The notes below the pieces were generated by a model. That model made no database searches and was not told the origin of the DNA. It worked only from the letters and a program-made list of their open reading frames with translations. A DNA stretch of 45,040 nt from an uncultured Oscillospiraceae bacterium (lineage in GTDB: Bacteria > Bacillota > Clostridia > Oscillospirales > Acutalibacteraceae): positions 1 to 45,040 of the forward strand of contig UQSH01000010.1 in assembly GCA_900543795.1 (NCBI GenBank), given 5' to 3'. Shown piece by piece: positions 17,687 through 26,279 of the stretch. The translations under genes were made by a program, and so were the position numbers. Within the stretch, counting starts at the first letter, position 1. The number at the start of each line of letters is the position of its first letter.

Positions 17687-18600
17687 TGGATTTTGTTGCA
17701 GGAGCAGGCGCAACAAACATAGACCTTTTATATGAGAATATGCCTAAAATTCCCGATATAGGAGAGGAGATTTACACAGACAGCTTTTCGCTTCAATTAG
17801 GAGGAGGACTGCCTGCAACGCTGATTAATCTTTCAAGGCTCGGGATAAAAACAAAAATTGCAACCGAGCTTTCAAACGATATGTTTTCCGAATTTGCCAA
17901 AAAGCAATTTAAAAGCGAGGGCGCAGAGCCGTTTAACATTTATAAAGGAAGCGGCATTCCGCTGAATATTACCTCGGCAATTGTTTTAAAGCACGACAGA
18001 AGCTTCATAACCTACGGCAAGGGAAGCATTGAGCCGGACGACGATGCAAAGGAGGAATTTTACAAAATTGCTCACGGTGCAAAAATCTGCCTTATGGCTC
18101 CCGGCGGCTTTATTGAGGTTTACAAAAGGCTAAAAGCCGAGGGCACAATTCTTGTTCTTGACACAGGCTGGGACGAGGAGCTTTCATATAAAAAATACGA
18201 GGAGCTTTTGATTACCGCAGATTACTACACTCCAAACCAAAAGGAAGCGATGAAAATTTCAGGCTGTTCAAATCCGAGGGAGGCGGCTTTGAGCCTTCAA
18301 AAATATTTTGACAGGGTTGTTGTTAAGCTTGACAGAGACGGCTGCTTGGGAATTGACGGCGGAGAAATGTTTATCTGCCCTGAGGTTAAGGAATTCAAAT
18401 GCAAGGACTCAACAGGTGCGGGAGACGCATTTCTTGCAGGCTTTTGCTACGGCTTGTTTCACAATTACAAGCTTAAAGACTGCATAGAATTCGGAAACAT
18501 AACGGGAGGAAAGGCAGTTACCGCAGTAGGCGCATTAAGTGCTTATGTTACGGAGGAGGAGCTTTTAAATTATAAAAGGGCATTGAGCACACATTTTTAA
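17686..18600 (+). CDS. PfkB/ribokinase-family sugar kinase
   Basis: This 304-aa cytoplasmic kinase has the substrate-side GGLPATLINLSRLG near 45 and the C-terminal PfkB signature DSTGAGDAFLAGF near 245, which holds the catalytic Asp and the anion hole. The ATG at 17686 overlaps the GH4 stop (TAATG) and has GAGGGG eight bases before it; a GTG nine bases upstream is less well placed. The pairing with GH4 suggests phosphorylation of a hexose or related product. Substrate not determinable from the sequence. Confidence 0.88.
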   Translation: MDFVAGAGATNIDLLYENMPKIPDIGEEIYTDSFSLQLGGGLPATLINLSRLGIKTKIATELSNDMFSEFAKKQFKSEGAEPFNIYKGSGIPLNITSAIVLKHDRSFITYGKGSIEPDDDAKEEFYKIAHGAKICLMAPGGFIEVYKRLKAEGTILVLDTGWDEELSYKKYEELLITADYYTPNQKEAMKISGCSNPREAALSLQKYFDRVVVKLDRDGCLGIDGGEMFICPEVKEFKCKDSTGAGDAFLAGFCYGLFHNYKLKDCIEFGNITGGKAVTAVGALSAYVTEEELLNYKRALSTHF

Positions 18601-18620
18601 AAGAATATTATTGCGAATAA

Positions 18621-18654
18621 AAAACGCTTGGGAAGCATCAATCCCAAGCGTTTT
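18621..18654. terminator. Bidirectional terminator, copy 1 of a repeated hairpin
   Basis: The 13-bp stem AAAACGCTTGGGA / TCCCAAGCGTTTT has an 8-nt loop and T/A runs on both sides. It ends both the GH4-kinase operon and the convergent dlt-like operon. A copy with one changed loop base lies at 23309-23342. Confidence 0.9.
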
Positions 18655-18662
18655 TTACTGCA

Positions 18663-19721
18663 CTACACCTTATACCTTTCCTTAAACTCAACAATGCTTT
18701 CCGTCCAATAGTCATAATCGTGATTTTTCCGCTTATCCTGTGCATTGGGTAAATACTCCGATTTTATTATATCGGATAAATAATGCGTAACCTTTGAAGC
18801 ACCGTAATAATTGCAGTGAGCACCTCCGTCGCGGTAATCGGCTGCTATATCAAAGCCAATCTCATCAAAAAGGAGATTAAAATCAATAAACTCAATTTCG
18901 TTTTCATCTGCAATGGCTTGCACGGCGTTATGTCTGAAATAATTCCATGAATTTTGAGTTGGCATTTCAATCAAAATAACACTTATTTCGTTTTGCTCGC
19001 AAAGCGAAAGTATTTTATTAAGCTGCCTTAAATCCTCCTGCGGAACAGGCTCGACAATATCGGATTCGTTCATATTTGAATTAGGCATGCCCGCCTTAAC
19101 GCTGTTGTTGAAATTATAGCCGTGGTCTATCGTTCTTGGCTTTTCCTTTTTATCAGGGTTGAAAAGAGATTTTAAATCTGCTTTTTTCCAGCCGTCGTGA
19201 AAGCGAAAAACGCTAAAAAAGGACACAACGGATTCGTCAAATTCTTGATAGTCAAGATTGCTGAAAAGCGATTCAAGCCTTTGCCTGTATTTTTCATATA
19301 GGCTTTGCTTTACGCCGCTTGGATTAAATTCGGGAGCGCTTTCATAAAGCATATCCGTTTCAATTATAACAAGCTTCGGAGACTGCGTTTTCAAAAGCTC
19401 CTTTAAAAACTCATAGGATTTAAGCGTTGTTTGGTGAGGAGATGAAATAACAGTTGAGGTTATCCCCTTTTCCTCAAAAAGTATTCCCGGAACAAATGCC
19501 GAATACAAATCACTGCTTCCTATTGCGGCAACATCTAATGAGTTTTCAGGCTCTGTTAAAAAGCTGTATGCTCTTGTGAAATAATTTTTATATGTTGTTG
19601 TATTTATCTTTGAAAACGAGCCGAACGACATTGCCTGCAAGATAATTACAAACACCAAGGCAACGGCAACAACACGCAAAAAGCCCTTTATATCTGATTT
19701 TTTTATATTTATTCTTTTCAC
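18663..19721 (-). CDS. DltD-like SGNH-fold membrane-anchored protein
   Basis: This 352-aa protein has one N-terminal membrane segment (about 13-33), then an extracytoplasmic domain. AAIGSSDLYSAF (Ser69/Ser70) resembles the DltD nucleophile motif, and Asp298 and His302 in YRDGGAHCNYYG form the matching DxxxH pair of SGNH acyltransferases or thioesterases. It is the last gene of an operon with an adenylation enzyme, a carrier protein and an MBOAT, the same four roles as DltA, DltC, DltB and DltD. In the Dlt pathway this protein passes the acyl or D-alanyl group to the extracellular polymer. The acceptor and acyl group here are inferred only from operon layout. Confidence 0.72.
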   Translation of the reverse strand: MKRINIKKSDIKGFLRVVAVALVFVIILQAMSFGSFSKINTTTYKNYFTRAYSFLTEPENSLDVAAIGSSDLYSAFVPGILFEEKGITSTVISSPHQTTLKSYEFLKELLKTQSPKLVIIETDMLYESAPEFNPSGVKQSLYEKYRQRLESLFSNLDYQEFDESVVSFFSVFRFHDGWKKADLKSLFNPDKKEKPRTIDHGYNFNNSVKAGMPNSNMNESDIVEPVPQEDLRQLNKILSLCEQNEISVILIEMPTQNSWNYFRHNAVQAIADENEIEFIDFNLLFDEIGFDIAADYRDGGAHCNYYGASKVTHYLSDIIKSEYLPNAQDKRKNHDYDYWTESIVEFKERYKV

Positions 19722-19730
19722 TTTAACTCC

Positions 19731-21305
19731 TTAAAAATTAGCATAAAGAAGGTCGCCTGCGCCGTAGTTTTCGCCGTAAGCACCGAAGATAACAACTATC
19801 AACAGTCCTGCAATATACACGATAAATCTTACGGCAAACGGCTTTGAATATATCCATTCGCGGATATTGATATTTCTTTCTCTTAATACTCCTACTGCAA
19901 AAATAACGGCAACGCCGATAAGAATTATTGCATAATCCTTTAAATCAAGCCCGAGACCGTTTCCACTTCCGACCCTTAAAACGCTTAAATCGAATTTTGT
20001 GAAAACGGAAGCAAGCATTTTGAATGCGGAGCGAAGCCCATTTGCTCTGAAAATAAGCATACCGCCGTTTACAATAATAAAGGTGCGAAGCATTTGAAAA
20101 AGCGCATAGGGCTTTGACTTTCTGTTAATTTTAAGCGCACTGCATACTTTTGCAAAAAGCGGTTCAAGGAACAGACCTGCCATCATTAAACAGTAATAAT
20201 AAAGTCCGTAAAAAATATATTTATATCCTGCTCCGTGCCACAGACCGTTTGCAAACCAAACGAAGAAAAGAGCAACGGCGGTGGGTATTAAATTTGCATA
20301 ATAGGGATTAAACTTTTTCCTTGCCGATTTTGTTAATTTCATAAACGGCTTTGAAAGCGAAACGGGATAAAAAATATAATCACGCAAAAACTGACCGAGG
20401 GTTATATGCCATCTTTGCCAAAACTCGTTTATGCTTTTAGCAAAGAACGGACGGCGGAAATTCTCCGGCATTTTAATTCCCATCATTTCGGCAAGACCGC
20501 CGACAACATCCATAATTCCCGAAAAATCGCAATAAAGCTGAAGCGTATAGGCAAGCACGGCGGCAACAACAATAACACCGCCATGGCTTTCAAAATGGTT
20601 GAAAACGCTGTCTGCAAGCTCGCTGACTCTGTCTGCTATAACAACCTTTTTGAAAAGTCCCCAAATAACAAGCTGGGCGCCGAGGCTTAAATTCTTAAAG
20701 CTGAAATCAGCACCCTCGTTTATCTGCCTTCCGAGCTCATCATACCTTGCAACAGGACCCTCAACAACCGTTAGCATAAACGAAAGATAAAGCGCAATGC
20801 GAAGCGGATTTTTTACTGCAGGATATTTGCCTCTGTAAACATCTGTTATGTAGCTTACCGCTTGAAGCGTATAAAAGGATATGCCGAGCGGCTGAATAAG
20901 ATTGAGCTCAGGCAGGGTTAAGCCGAAAATACTGCCTGCGGCTTCGCTGAAAAAGCCGTAATATTTGAGCAGGGCAAGTATTGAAAGATTGAATATAACG
21001 CAAACGGCAAGCACGGCGCGCTTTTTCTTTGCGCATTTTTCTTTTAGAGCCTTTCGTTCGCTTTTTTCAAGCGTTTTCTTTTTTGCCGAAAAGCCATCGT
21101 TTATCCTTTGAATTGCAATTCCCGCAAGCCAAACGGAAAGAGCGGAGATGATAAGCGGCAGAATATGCCCCTTAACCGCAACGGTATAAAAGGCAAGAGA
21201 GCCTGCAAGAAGAATGCACCACTTTGCTTTTTTGGGAACAATACTGTAAAGCAAAAGAGTTATACCGAAATAGGCAATAAAAAACACAAATGAGGTGTAT
21301 GTCAT
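19731..21305 (-). CDS. MBOAT-family O-acyltransferase (DltB/AlgI-like)
   Basis: This 524-aa protein has many hydrophobic segments, starting at residue 4. The MBOAT core is clear: His300 in EFWQRWHITLGQFLRDYIFYP and the invariant His357 in ANGLWHGAGYKY. It is longer than a typical DltB and closer to AlgI-type proteins. A basic loop (about 73-97, rich in Lys) faces the cytoplasm. MBOATs in this context move an acyl or D-alanyl group from a carrier-protein thioester across the membrane. It lies just after the carrier protein gene and 9 nt before the DltD-like gene. GAGGA precedes the ATG by about ten bases. Confidence 0.88.
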   Translation of the reverse strand: MTYTSFVFFIAYFGITLLLYSIVPKKAKWCILLAGSLAFYTVAVKGHILPLIISALSVWLAGIAIQRINDGFSAKKKTLEKSERKALKEKCAKKKRAVLAVCVIFNLSILALLKYYGFFSEAAGSIFGLTLPELNLIQPLGISFYTLQAVSYITDVYRGKYPAVKNPLRIALYLSFMLTVVEGPVARYDELGRQINEGADFSFKNLSLGAQLVIWGLFKKVVIADRVSELADSVFNHFESHGGVIVVAAVLAYTLQLYCDFSGIMDVVGGLAEMMGIKMPENFRRPFFAKSINEFWQRWHITLGQFLRDYIFYPVSLSKPFMKLTKSARKKFNPYYANLIPTAVALFFVWFANGLWHGAGYKYIFYGLYYYCLMMAGLFLEPLFAKVCSALKINRKSKPYALFQMLRTFIIVNGGMLIFRANGLRSAFKMLASVFTKFDLSVLRVGSGNGLGLDLKDYAIILIGVAVIFAVGVLRERNINIREWIYSKPFAVRFIVYIAGLLIVVIFGAYGENYGAGDLLYANF

Positions 21306-21311
21306 TATAAA

Positions 21312-21548
21312 TTAATCCTCGTTTTCGAGCCTTTCTATCATTTTAAGAATTGCGGCAGGAGTTTCAAAATTTTCCGGAATAATATCCTGTGCGGTAATAT
21401 CAACATCAAATTCATCGGAAAGCTCTGCAACAAGAGAAATCATTGCAAGACTGTCTATGATTTTATCATCAATAAGGCGAGTGCTTTCGTTAATGCTTTC
21501 GCCGGGCTTTATTTCGTTAAGTATTTCAATTATTCTGTTCATTTTCAT
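21312..21548 (-). CDS. Acyl/D-alanyl carrier protein (DltC-like)
   Basis: The start at 21548 gives 78 aa, a normal carrier-protein size. The phosphopantetheine site is Ser33 in IDSLAM, between the usual helices. The open frame runs upstream to 21650 inside the adenylation gene; AAAGG seven bases before the ATG at 21548 and the protein size fix the shorter start. It follows the adenylation enzyme by 26 nt and precedes the MBOAT by 6 nt. In a Dlt-type system it would carry the activated group to the MBOAT. Confidence 0.88.
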   Translation of the reverse strand: MKMNRIIEILNEIKPGESINESTRLIDDKIIDSLAMISLVAELSDEFDVDITAQDIIPENFETPAAILKMIERLENED

Positions 21549-21574
21549 CACATTACCTTTCTTGATTTTAATTA

Positions 21575-23080
21575 TTAGATCCTTTCGGATAGCTTTAATC
21601 TGTCTGTTTTGCCGTTTTGATTTTTCGGCATTGAAGAGATTTTCACACATTTATCGGGTTGAAGATAAGCGGGAAGCTTATTTCGTATAAACGAAGCGAC
21701 CTCCTCCTCGCCTGTTTTTGAAGCACTGTAAAAAAGAACTATCAAATCCTTTTCTTTACTGTAAACGCAGGCACATTCCTTCATTCTATCCATAGAGTAG
21801 GCACACGCCTCAATCTCGCCGAGCTCAATGCGATAGCCCATTCGCTTAATTTGAAAATCCTTTCTTGTTATGTAAACAAGCTCTCCCCTTTCGTTCATAC
21901 GCACCAAATCGCCTGTTTTATAGACCGTTTCGGGATAGGATTTATTAAGCGGATTTTGAACGAATGCCTCGGCGGTTTTTTCGGGGGCATTATAATAACC
22001 GTTTGCAAGAAAAGAGCCCTTAACATAAAGCTCTCCCTCCTCACCCGGCTTCGCCTCCTCGCCGTTTTCATTGATTATCATAACGGCGCAGTTATCGCAA
22101 TGAGTGCCTATGGGAAGAGAATCGCCGTCGTCAAACTCTCTGTTAACAACATAATAAGTGCAAATATCGGTTGTTTCGGTTGGTCCGTAAAGATTTGCAA
22201 ACATAATATCGCTTGGAAGATTCTTTCTCCAATAATTCAGTTGCTTAACGGGCATAACCTCTCCTGCAAACATAACCTTTTTCAGCCAAACGGGCTTTTG
22301 CACGGAAAAAACATCAAAATTTGCAACAATCGAAAGAGCAGACGGCACCCAATAAATTGTGTTTACCGCATAGTTATTCATAAATTCAACAAGCTTTAAC
22401 GGAAATGAAAAATATGCCTTTGGAATTATTCCAAGCGAGGCACCGTTTCTTATTGTTGAAAAAACATCTGTTACGGACATTGAAAAATAAAACGGAGTTT
22501 GATTTGCAAAAACCGTTTTATCGGTTATATCAAACGCGTCGGAAACCCATTTTGTGTAAGCAATAACGCTTTTGTGGCTTATCACGGCACCCTTCGGAAG
22601 CCCTGTTGAGCCTGAGGTGTAAAGCGCATACAGAATATCCGCATCTGTTTGCAAGGATCTTATTTCATTAAGTTTGTTTTGCAGAATATCTGCATTAAGC
22701 AAATCCTCAATTAACACCGTTTCTCCGCAAAAGGAAAGCTTCTTTGCACTTTCGGCATATTTTTTATCCGTTATAACGCAAACGGGTTTGAGCGTTTCAA
22801 AAATACTATTTATTCTTGAAGCAGGAGACTCACTGTCTAAAACTGTATAAAAATTGCCGCTGTACGCAACGCCGAGCATTGCCGAAACAGTTAGCGGGCT
22901 TTTATCAAAATATATTGCAACAGGCTTGCCCCTTTTGTTAAGACGGGTTAATGCAGAGCCTATTTTTTGTGAGCCTTCAAGCAGCTCTTTATATGTTAAA
23001 GAAACATTCAAATCAAAAAAAGCGGTTTTATCCGGAAAAAGCCGTGCGCTTTTTTCTAAAAATTCAAGAACATTTTTCAA
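21575..23080 (-). CDS. Amino-acid/acyl adenylation enzyme (DltA-like)
   Basis: This 501-aa protein is an ANL-superfamily enzyme. The P-loop YTSGSTGLPKG is at 154-164. NLYGPTETT and YKTGDLV lie in the N-terminal domain, and the C-terminal swing domain has RMGYRIELGEIE and the acyl-transfer/adenylation Lys in NGKTDR. It should activate its substrate with ATP and load the DltC-like carrier. The length and single-module form fit DltA; the specificity pocket was not decoded. There is no ATG near the N-terminus: the start is a TTG at 23080 with GAGAGGT six bases upstream. First gene of the operon. Confidence 0.82.
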   Translation of the reverse strand: MKNVLEFLEKSARLFPDKTAFFDLNVSLTYKELLEGSQKIGSALTRLNKRGKPVAIYFDKSPLTVSAMLGVAYSGNFYTVLDSESPASRINSIFETLKPVCVITDKKYAESAKKLSFCGETVLIEDLLNADILQNKLNEIRSLQTDADILYALYTSGSTGLPKGAVISHKSVIAYTKWVSDAFDITDKTVFANQTPFYFSMSVTDVFSTIRNGASLGIIPKAYFSFPLKLVEFMNNYAVNTIYWVPSALSIVANFDVFSVQKPVWLKKVMFAGEVMPVKQLNYWRKNLPSDIMFANLYGPTETTDICTYYVVNREFDDGDSLPIGTHCDNCAVMIINENGEEAKPGEEGELYVKGSFLANGYYNAPEKTAEAFVQNPLNKSYPETVYKTGDLVRMNERGELVYITRKDFQIKRMGYRIELGEIEACAYSMDRMKECACVYSKEKDLIVLFYSASKTGEEEVASFIRNKLPAYLQPDKCVKISSMPKNQNGKTDRLKLSERI

Positions 23081-23104
23081 GCAGATACCTCTCTTTCAAA
23101 ATCA

Positions 23105-23136
23105 CTGTATTTACCGTACTAATACCACTAATACAG
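23105..23136. promoter_or_regulatory. Inverted repeat in the dlt-like leader (candidate operator)
   Basis: CTGTATT (23105-23111) and AATACAG (23130-23136) form an inverted repeat. Inside lies a purine/pyrimidine-symmetric core, GTACTAATACCACTAATAC. It sits just downstream of the -10 box of the adenylation gene, where a dimeric repressor could block transcription or the RNA could fold. No regulator gene is adjacent. Confidence 0.4.
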
Positions 23137-23147
23137 TCTGCACATAG

Positions 23148-23176
23148 AATATATCATACACAAATATCAAAGTCAA
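23148..23176 (-). promoter_or_regulatory. Promoter of the dlt-like operon
   Basis: On the minus strand TTGACT (23171-23176), a 17-nt spacer and TATATT (23148-23153) give a strong sigma-A type promoter. The leader is about 60 nt and contains the inverted repeat at 23105-23136. Confidence 0.75.
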
Positions 23177-23308
23177 CAATAAAAAAATAAAAAATAATTA
23201 AGATTTAATTAATTCGTGTTTAGATATTCCCAATTCAAATATCGGTGATAAAAAAGTATTATTAATACCTCTGTATATAATTCAATACTTTGTAGTTTAA
23301 GTGTTAAA

Positions 23309-23342
23309 AAAACGCTTGGGAAACATCAATCCCAAGCGTTTT
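23309..23342. terminator. Terminator, copy 2 of the repeated hairpin
   Basis: The same 13-bp stem as at 18621-18654, with loop AACATCAA instead of AGCATCAA. In the minus direction it is followed by a U run and ends the cytidylate-kinase-like gene. Confidence 0.85.
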
Positions 23343-23351
23343 GAAATTTAT

Positions 23352-23939
23352 TTATTTAATTGCGTCATAAAGGATTTCAACGCATCTGTCTGTTGATAAT
23401 GAGGTGCTGTTGAGGCAAACATCATAGTTTTGCGGCTTGCCCCACTGCCTGTCGGTGTAATAATTATAATTAATTCTTCTGCGTTTATCGGTGTCCTTCA
23501 TAAGCCTTCTTGCCTCAATATCGGCAACGCCCTTATATTTCATAATGCGCTTAATTTTATCCTCTTCACTGCCGTTAATAAAAACACTAAGGCAATCACT
23601 TCTGTCTTCAAGGATATGGTCTGCACATCTGCCGACTATAACACAAGGGCCTTTTTCTGCAAGCTCAAGGATGATTTTACGCTGTGCATTAAACACAATA
23701 TCCTCCATTGAGGAGCCGTCTGTATCTCTGCTGACGAAGCCATAAGAAAAGATGCTTTTAAACGGAGAATACTCCCCTGCTTCCTTAATAAATTCCTCAT
23801 TAAGACCTGTTTCCTCGGCAACCTTGGAAATAATATCCTTATCATAAAACGCAATTTTCAGCTTATCGGCAAGCTGCTCGCCGATATATCTTCCTCCGCT
23901 TCCGAATTCACGGCTGATGGTTATGATATTATATTTCAC
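23352..23939 (-). CDS. Cytidylate kinase-like family protein
   Basis: This 195-aa protein matches the cytidylate-kinase-like family common in Clostridia: ITISREFGSGGRYIGEQLA at the N-terminus in place of a classic Walker A, FYDKDII near 32, VIVGRCADHIL near 100 and an Arg-rich lid (RRRINYNYYTDRQWG) near 153. Members probably act as nucleotide or nucleoside kinases but are poorly characterised. The start is a GTG at 23939 with AAGGAGGG seven bases before it. It is transcribed alone and ends at a strong hairpin. Confidence 0.8.
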   Translation of the reverse strand: MKYNIITISREFGSGGRYIGEQLADKLKIAFYDKDIISKVAEETGLNEEFIKEAGEYSPFKSIFSYGFVSRDTDGSSMEDIVFNAQRKIILELAEKGPCVIVGRCADHILEDRSDCLSVFINGSEEDKIKRIMKYKGVADIEARRLMKDTDKRRRINYNYYTDRQWGKPQNYDVCLNSTSLSTDRCVEILYDAIK

Positions 23940-23983
23940 AAAAAATCCCTCCTTAACAAAGCATTTATATTCTTTATAATATT

Positions 23984-24012
23984 ATATTAGCACAAACAAT
24001 TCGGTTTGTCAT
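23984..24012 (-). promoter_or_regulatory. Possible promoter of the cytidylate-kinase-like gene
   Basis: On the minus strand ATGACA (24007-24012), a 17-nt spacer and TAATAT (23984-23989). Other AT-rich -10 choices lie nearby. Confidence 0.4.
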
Positions 24013-24015
24013 CAT

Positions 24016-24207
24016 TTATTCGCTGATTTCAGCGTGTTTTTTTGGCTTTTTTGTGCTTTTTCCGTTTAATTCCTTATATGTTTTAACTATTATGAATAAC
24101 GCAATAATAAATGTTAAAATATCCGAAACGGGAAAAGAATAAAGCAAACCGTCAAGTCCTAAGAAATACATAAGCAGAATTGCAAAGCCAACGCCGAAGG
24201 CTTGTGT
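24016..24207 (-). pseudogene. 3' remnant of a MATE-family efflux protein gene
   Basis: The frame ends with about 63 residues that read like the last membrane segment and tail of a MATE transporter: AFGVGFAILLMYFLGLDG, then SFPVSDILTFIIALFIIVKTYKELNG and a Lys-rich end. The pattern GLDG-x6-PVSD-x-L is typical of that position. Upstream the frame runs straight into the htpG terminator hairpin, so nine tenths of the gene is gone. No ribosome site or other MATE sequence is visible. Recognition is by pattern only. Confidence 0.55.
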
Positions 24208-24240
24208 TTCGATAGTATTTACCTCACGGCAAAAAGAAAA

Positions 24241-24268
24241 GCGCAAATCCGAAAATCCGGATTTACGC
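24241..24268 (-). terminator. Terminator of htpG
   Basis: Minus-strand stem GCGTAAATCCG / CGGATTTGCGC with one mismatch, followed by TTTTCTTTTT (24231-24240). It lies about 60 nt after the htpG stop. Confidence 0.8.
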
Positions 24269-24329
24269 TTTCGCCACTCGATTGAGTGTTATTTTATCAT
24301 ATTGATTTTCAAAAAGTCAAGAAAAAATT

Positions 24330-26216
24330 TTACATTAATTCCGTTATCATATCGGCGAACTCTGTTGGATTGTCTATTTCAAGTCCGCTTACGAGGCGAG
24401 CCTCGTTATAAAGAATTTTAGTGTAGCGTTCAAGCTTTTCCTTATCCTCTGCAAAGAGCTTGAAAAGCTTTTCGCAAACGGGATGGCTTGCATTAATTTC
24501 AAGCACAAGCTGAGCCTTCATACCCTGATTTCCTCCGGGCATTTTGCTTAAAACCTTTGCCATATCAAGCGAAACATAACCCTCGGAGGAAAGGCAAACT
24601 GCGTGAGCGCCGAGAGAATCGGAAAGCTTAACGGCGGTTACATCCTCACCGAGCCAGCCCTTCATTTCCTCAAGCATTTCCTTTGCGCCCTCGTTCTTTT
24701 CGTTGAGTGCCTTTTTCTCGTCCTCTGTTGCAAGGTCTAAATCGTCCTTGCAGATATTTGCAAAATGCTTGCCGTCATACTCCATAAGCATTTGAACTGC
24801 AAACTCGTCAACATCATCGGTAAAATAAAGAACCTCGCAGCCCTTTTCCTTAACCGCCTCCGTTTGAGGAAGAAGAGCAATTTTTTCAACGCTGTCGCCG
24901 CAGGCATAATAGATTTTTTCCTGCCCCTCCTTCATATTATCAACATATTCCTTGAGGGTTACATATTTATTTTCCTTTGAGGATTTAAACATAATTAAAT
25001 CCTTTAAGCCATCCTTTTCAGAGCCGTAATCGGCATAAACGCCCCATTTGAGCTGAACTCCGAAAACAGAGAAGAACTTCTCATACTTTTCCCTGTCTTT
25101 TTTCAGCATTGATTTAAGCTCGGACTTAATCTTTTTATCAATAGCCTTTGCAATAATCTTAACCTGATAATCCTGTTGAAGCGTTTCACGGCTGATATTA
25201 AGATTTAAATCCGCAGAATCAACAATGCCCTTAACAAAGCTGAAATAATCGGGAACAAGATCGGAGCACTTATCCATAATTAAAACGCCGTTTGTGTAAA
25301 GCTGAAGTCCCTTTTCGTATTCCTTTGAATAATAGTCATACGGAGGCCTTGACGGAATATAGATAAGAGAATCAAAGGTTGCCGTTCCCTCTGATTTAAA
25401 GTGAATAACATCAAGAGGATCCTCATAATCCATAAATTTCATTTTATAAAATTCATTATAATCCTCTTTTTTAATTTCCCTTTTATTTTTCCTCCAAAGC
25501 GGAACCATTGAGTTAAGAGTGTCAACACTTACCTCATTAATATACTCGCCCTCTTTTTCGGGATCGGGAACGGAATGGGATTGCTCCATTTTAATGGGAT
25601 ACCTGATATAATCACTGTATTTCTTAACAAGCTCGGTAATCTCATACTCCTCAAGAAAATGTGAATAATCCTCATTTTCGGTATCGTCTTTAAGATAAAG
25701 AGTTATAGTTGTGCCGGCGGTTTCCTTTTCACATTCGGTTAAGGTGTAGCCGTCTGCACCCTCGGAGGCCCACCTATGAGCAACCTCCTCGCCAAATGCC
25801 TTTGAAACAACCTCAACCCTTTTTGCAACCATAAAGGATGAATAAAAGCCAACGCCGAACTGACCGATAACCTCAATATCGTTTTCCTTTGCCTCTTCGT
25901 TTTCATTTTTGAAATTGAGAGAGCCTGATTTTGCGATGGTGCCAAGATTTGCTTCAAGCTCCTCGCCCGTCATTCCGATACCGTTATCGGAAATAGTTAT
26001 TGTTCTTGCTTCCTTATCGCTATCAAGCATAATTTCAAAATCATCCTTGGACATTCCTACGCTGTTATCGGTAAGCGACTTAAAATAAAGCTTATCAATA
26101 GCATCCGACGCATTGGAAATAAGCTCGCGGAGAAAGATTTCTTTATTTGTATAGATAGAATTAATCATCATATCAAGAAGCTTTTTTGACTCCGCCTTAA
26201 ACTGTTTTTTTCTCAT
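24330..26216 (-). CDS. htpG: Molecular chaperone Hsp90 (HtpG)
   Basis: This 628-aa ATP-dependent chaperone has the GHKL ATPase motifs: ELISNASDAIDK near residue 27, SDNGIGM near 80, GQFGVGFYS near 120. The middle domain has the Arg finger region SRETLQQD near 340, and the C-terminal dimerisation domain is intact. The frame extends to a TTG at 26237, but AGGTGA five bases before the ATG at 26216 and the family N-terminus (MRKKQFKAESKKLLD) support the shorter form. It is monocistronic, with its own promoter, CIRCE operator and terminator, so it should be heat-induced through HrcA. Confidence 0.95.
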   Translation of the reverse strand: MRKKQFKAESKKLLDMMINSIYTNKEIFLRELISNASDAIDKLYFKSLTDNSVGMSKDDFEIMLDSDKEARTITISDNGIGMTGEELEANLGTIAKSGSLNFKNENEEAKENDIEVIGQFGVGFYSSFMVAKRVEVVSKAFGEEVAHRWASEGADGYTLTECEKETAGTTITLYLKDDTENEDYSHFLEEYEITELVKKYSDYIRYPIKMEQSHSVPDPEKEGEYINEVSVDTLNSMVPLWRKNKREIKKEDYNEFYKMKFMDYEDPLDVIHFKSEGTATFDSLIYIPSRPPYDYYSKEYEKGLQLYTNGVLIMDKCSDLVPDYFSFVKGIVDSADLNLNISRETLQQDYQVKIIAKAIDKKIKSELKSMLKKDREKYEKFFSVFGVQLKWGVYADYGSEKDGLKDLIMFKSSKENKYVTLKEYVDNMKEGQEKIYYACGDSVEKIALLPQTEAVKEKGCEVLYFTDDVDEFAVQMLMEYDGKHFANICKDDLDLATEDEKKALNEKNEGAKEMLEEMKGWLGEDVTAVKLSDSLGAHAVCLSSEGYVSLDMAKVLSKMPGGNQGMKAQLVLEINASHPVCEKLFKLFAEDKEKLERYTKILYNEARLVSGLEIDNPTEFADMITELM

Positions 26217-26247
26217 TTTAATCACCTGAATTTTCAATTCTCAAAAA

Positions 26248-26274
26248 TTAGCACTCTTTGCTTTCGAGTGCTAA
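26248..26274. promoter_or_regulatory. CIRCE operator (HrcA binding site) of htpG
   Basis: A perfect copy of the known consensus, TTAGCACTC-N9-GAGTGCTAA, covers the predicted transcription start just downstream of the -10 box. HrcA bound here would repress htpG until heat or unfolded protein draws the repressor off. Confidence 0.95.
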
Positions 26275-26279
26275 TTACT

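Noticed and set aside
21851..22399. 182-aa plus-strand frame
   Set aside because: It is wholly antisense to the adenylation enzyme, with no ribosome site or recognisable domain.
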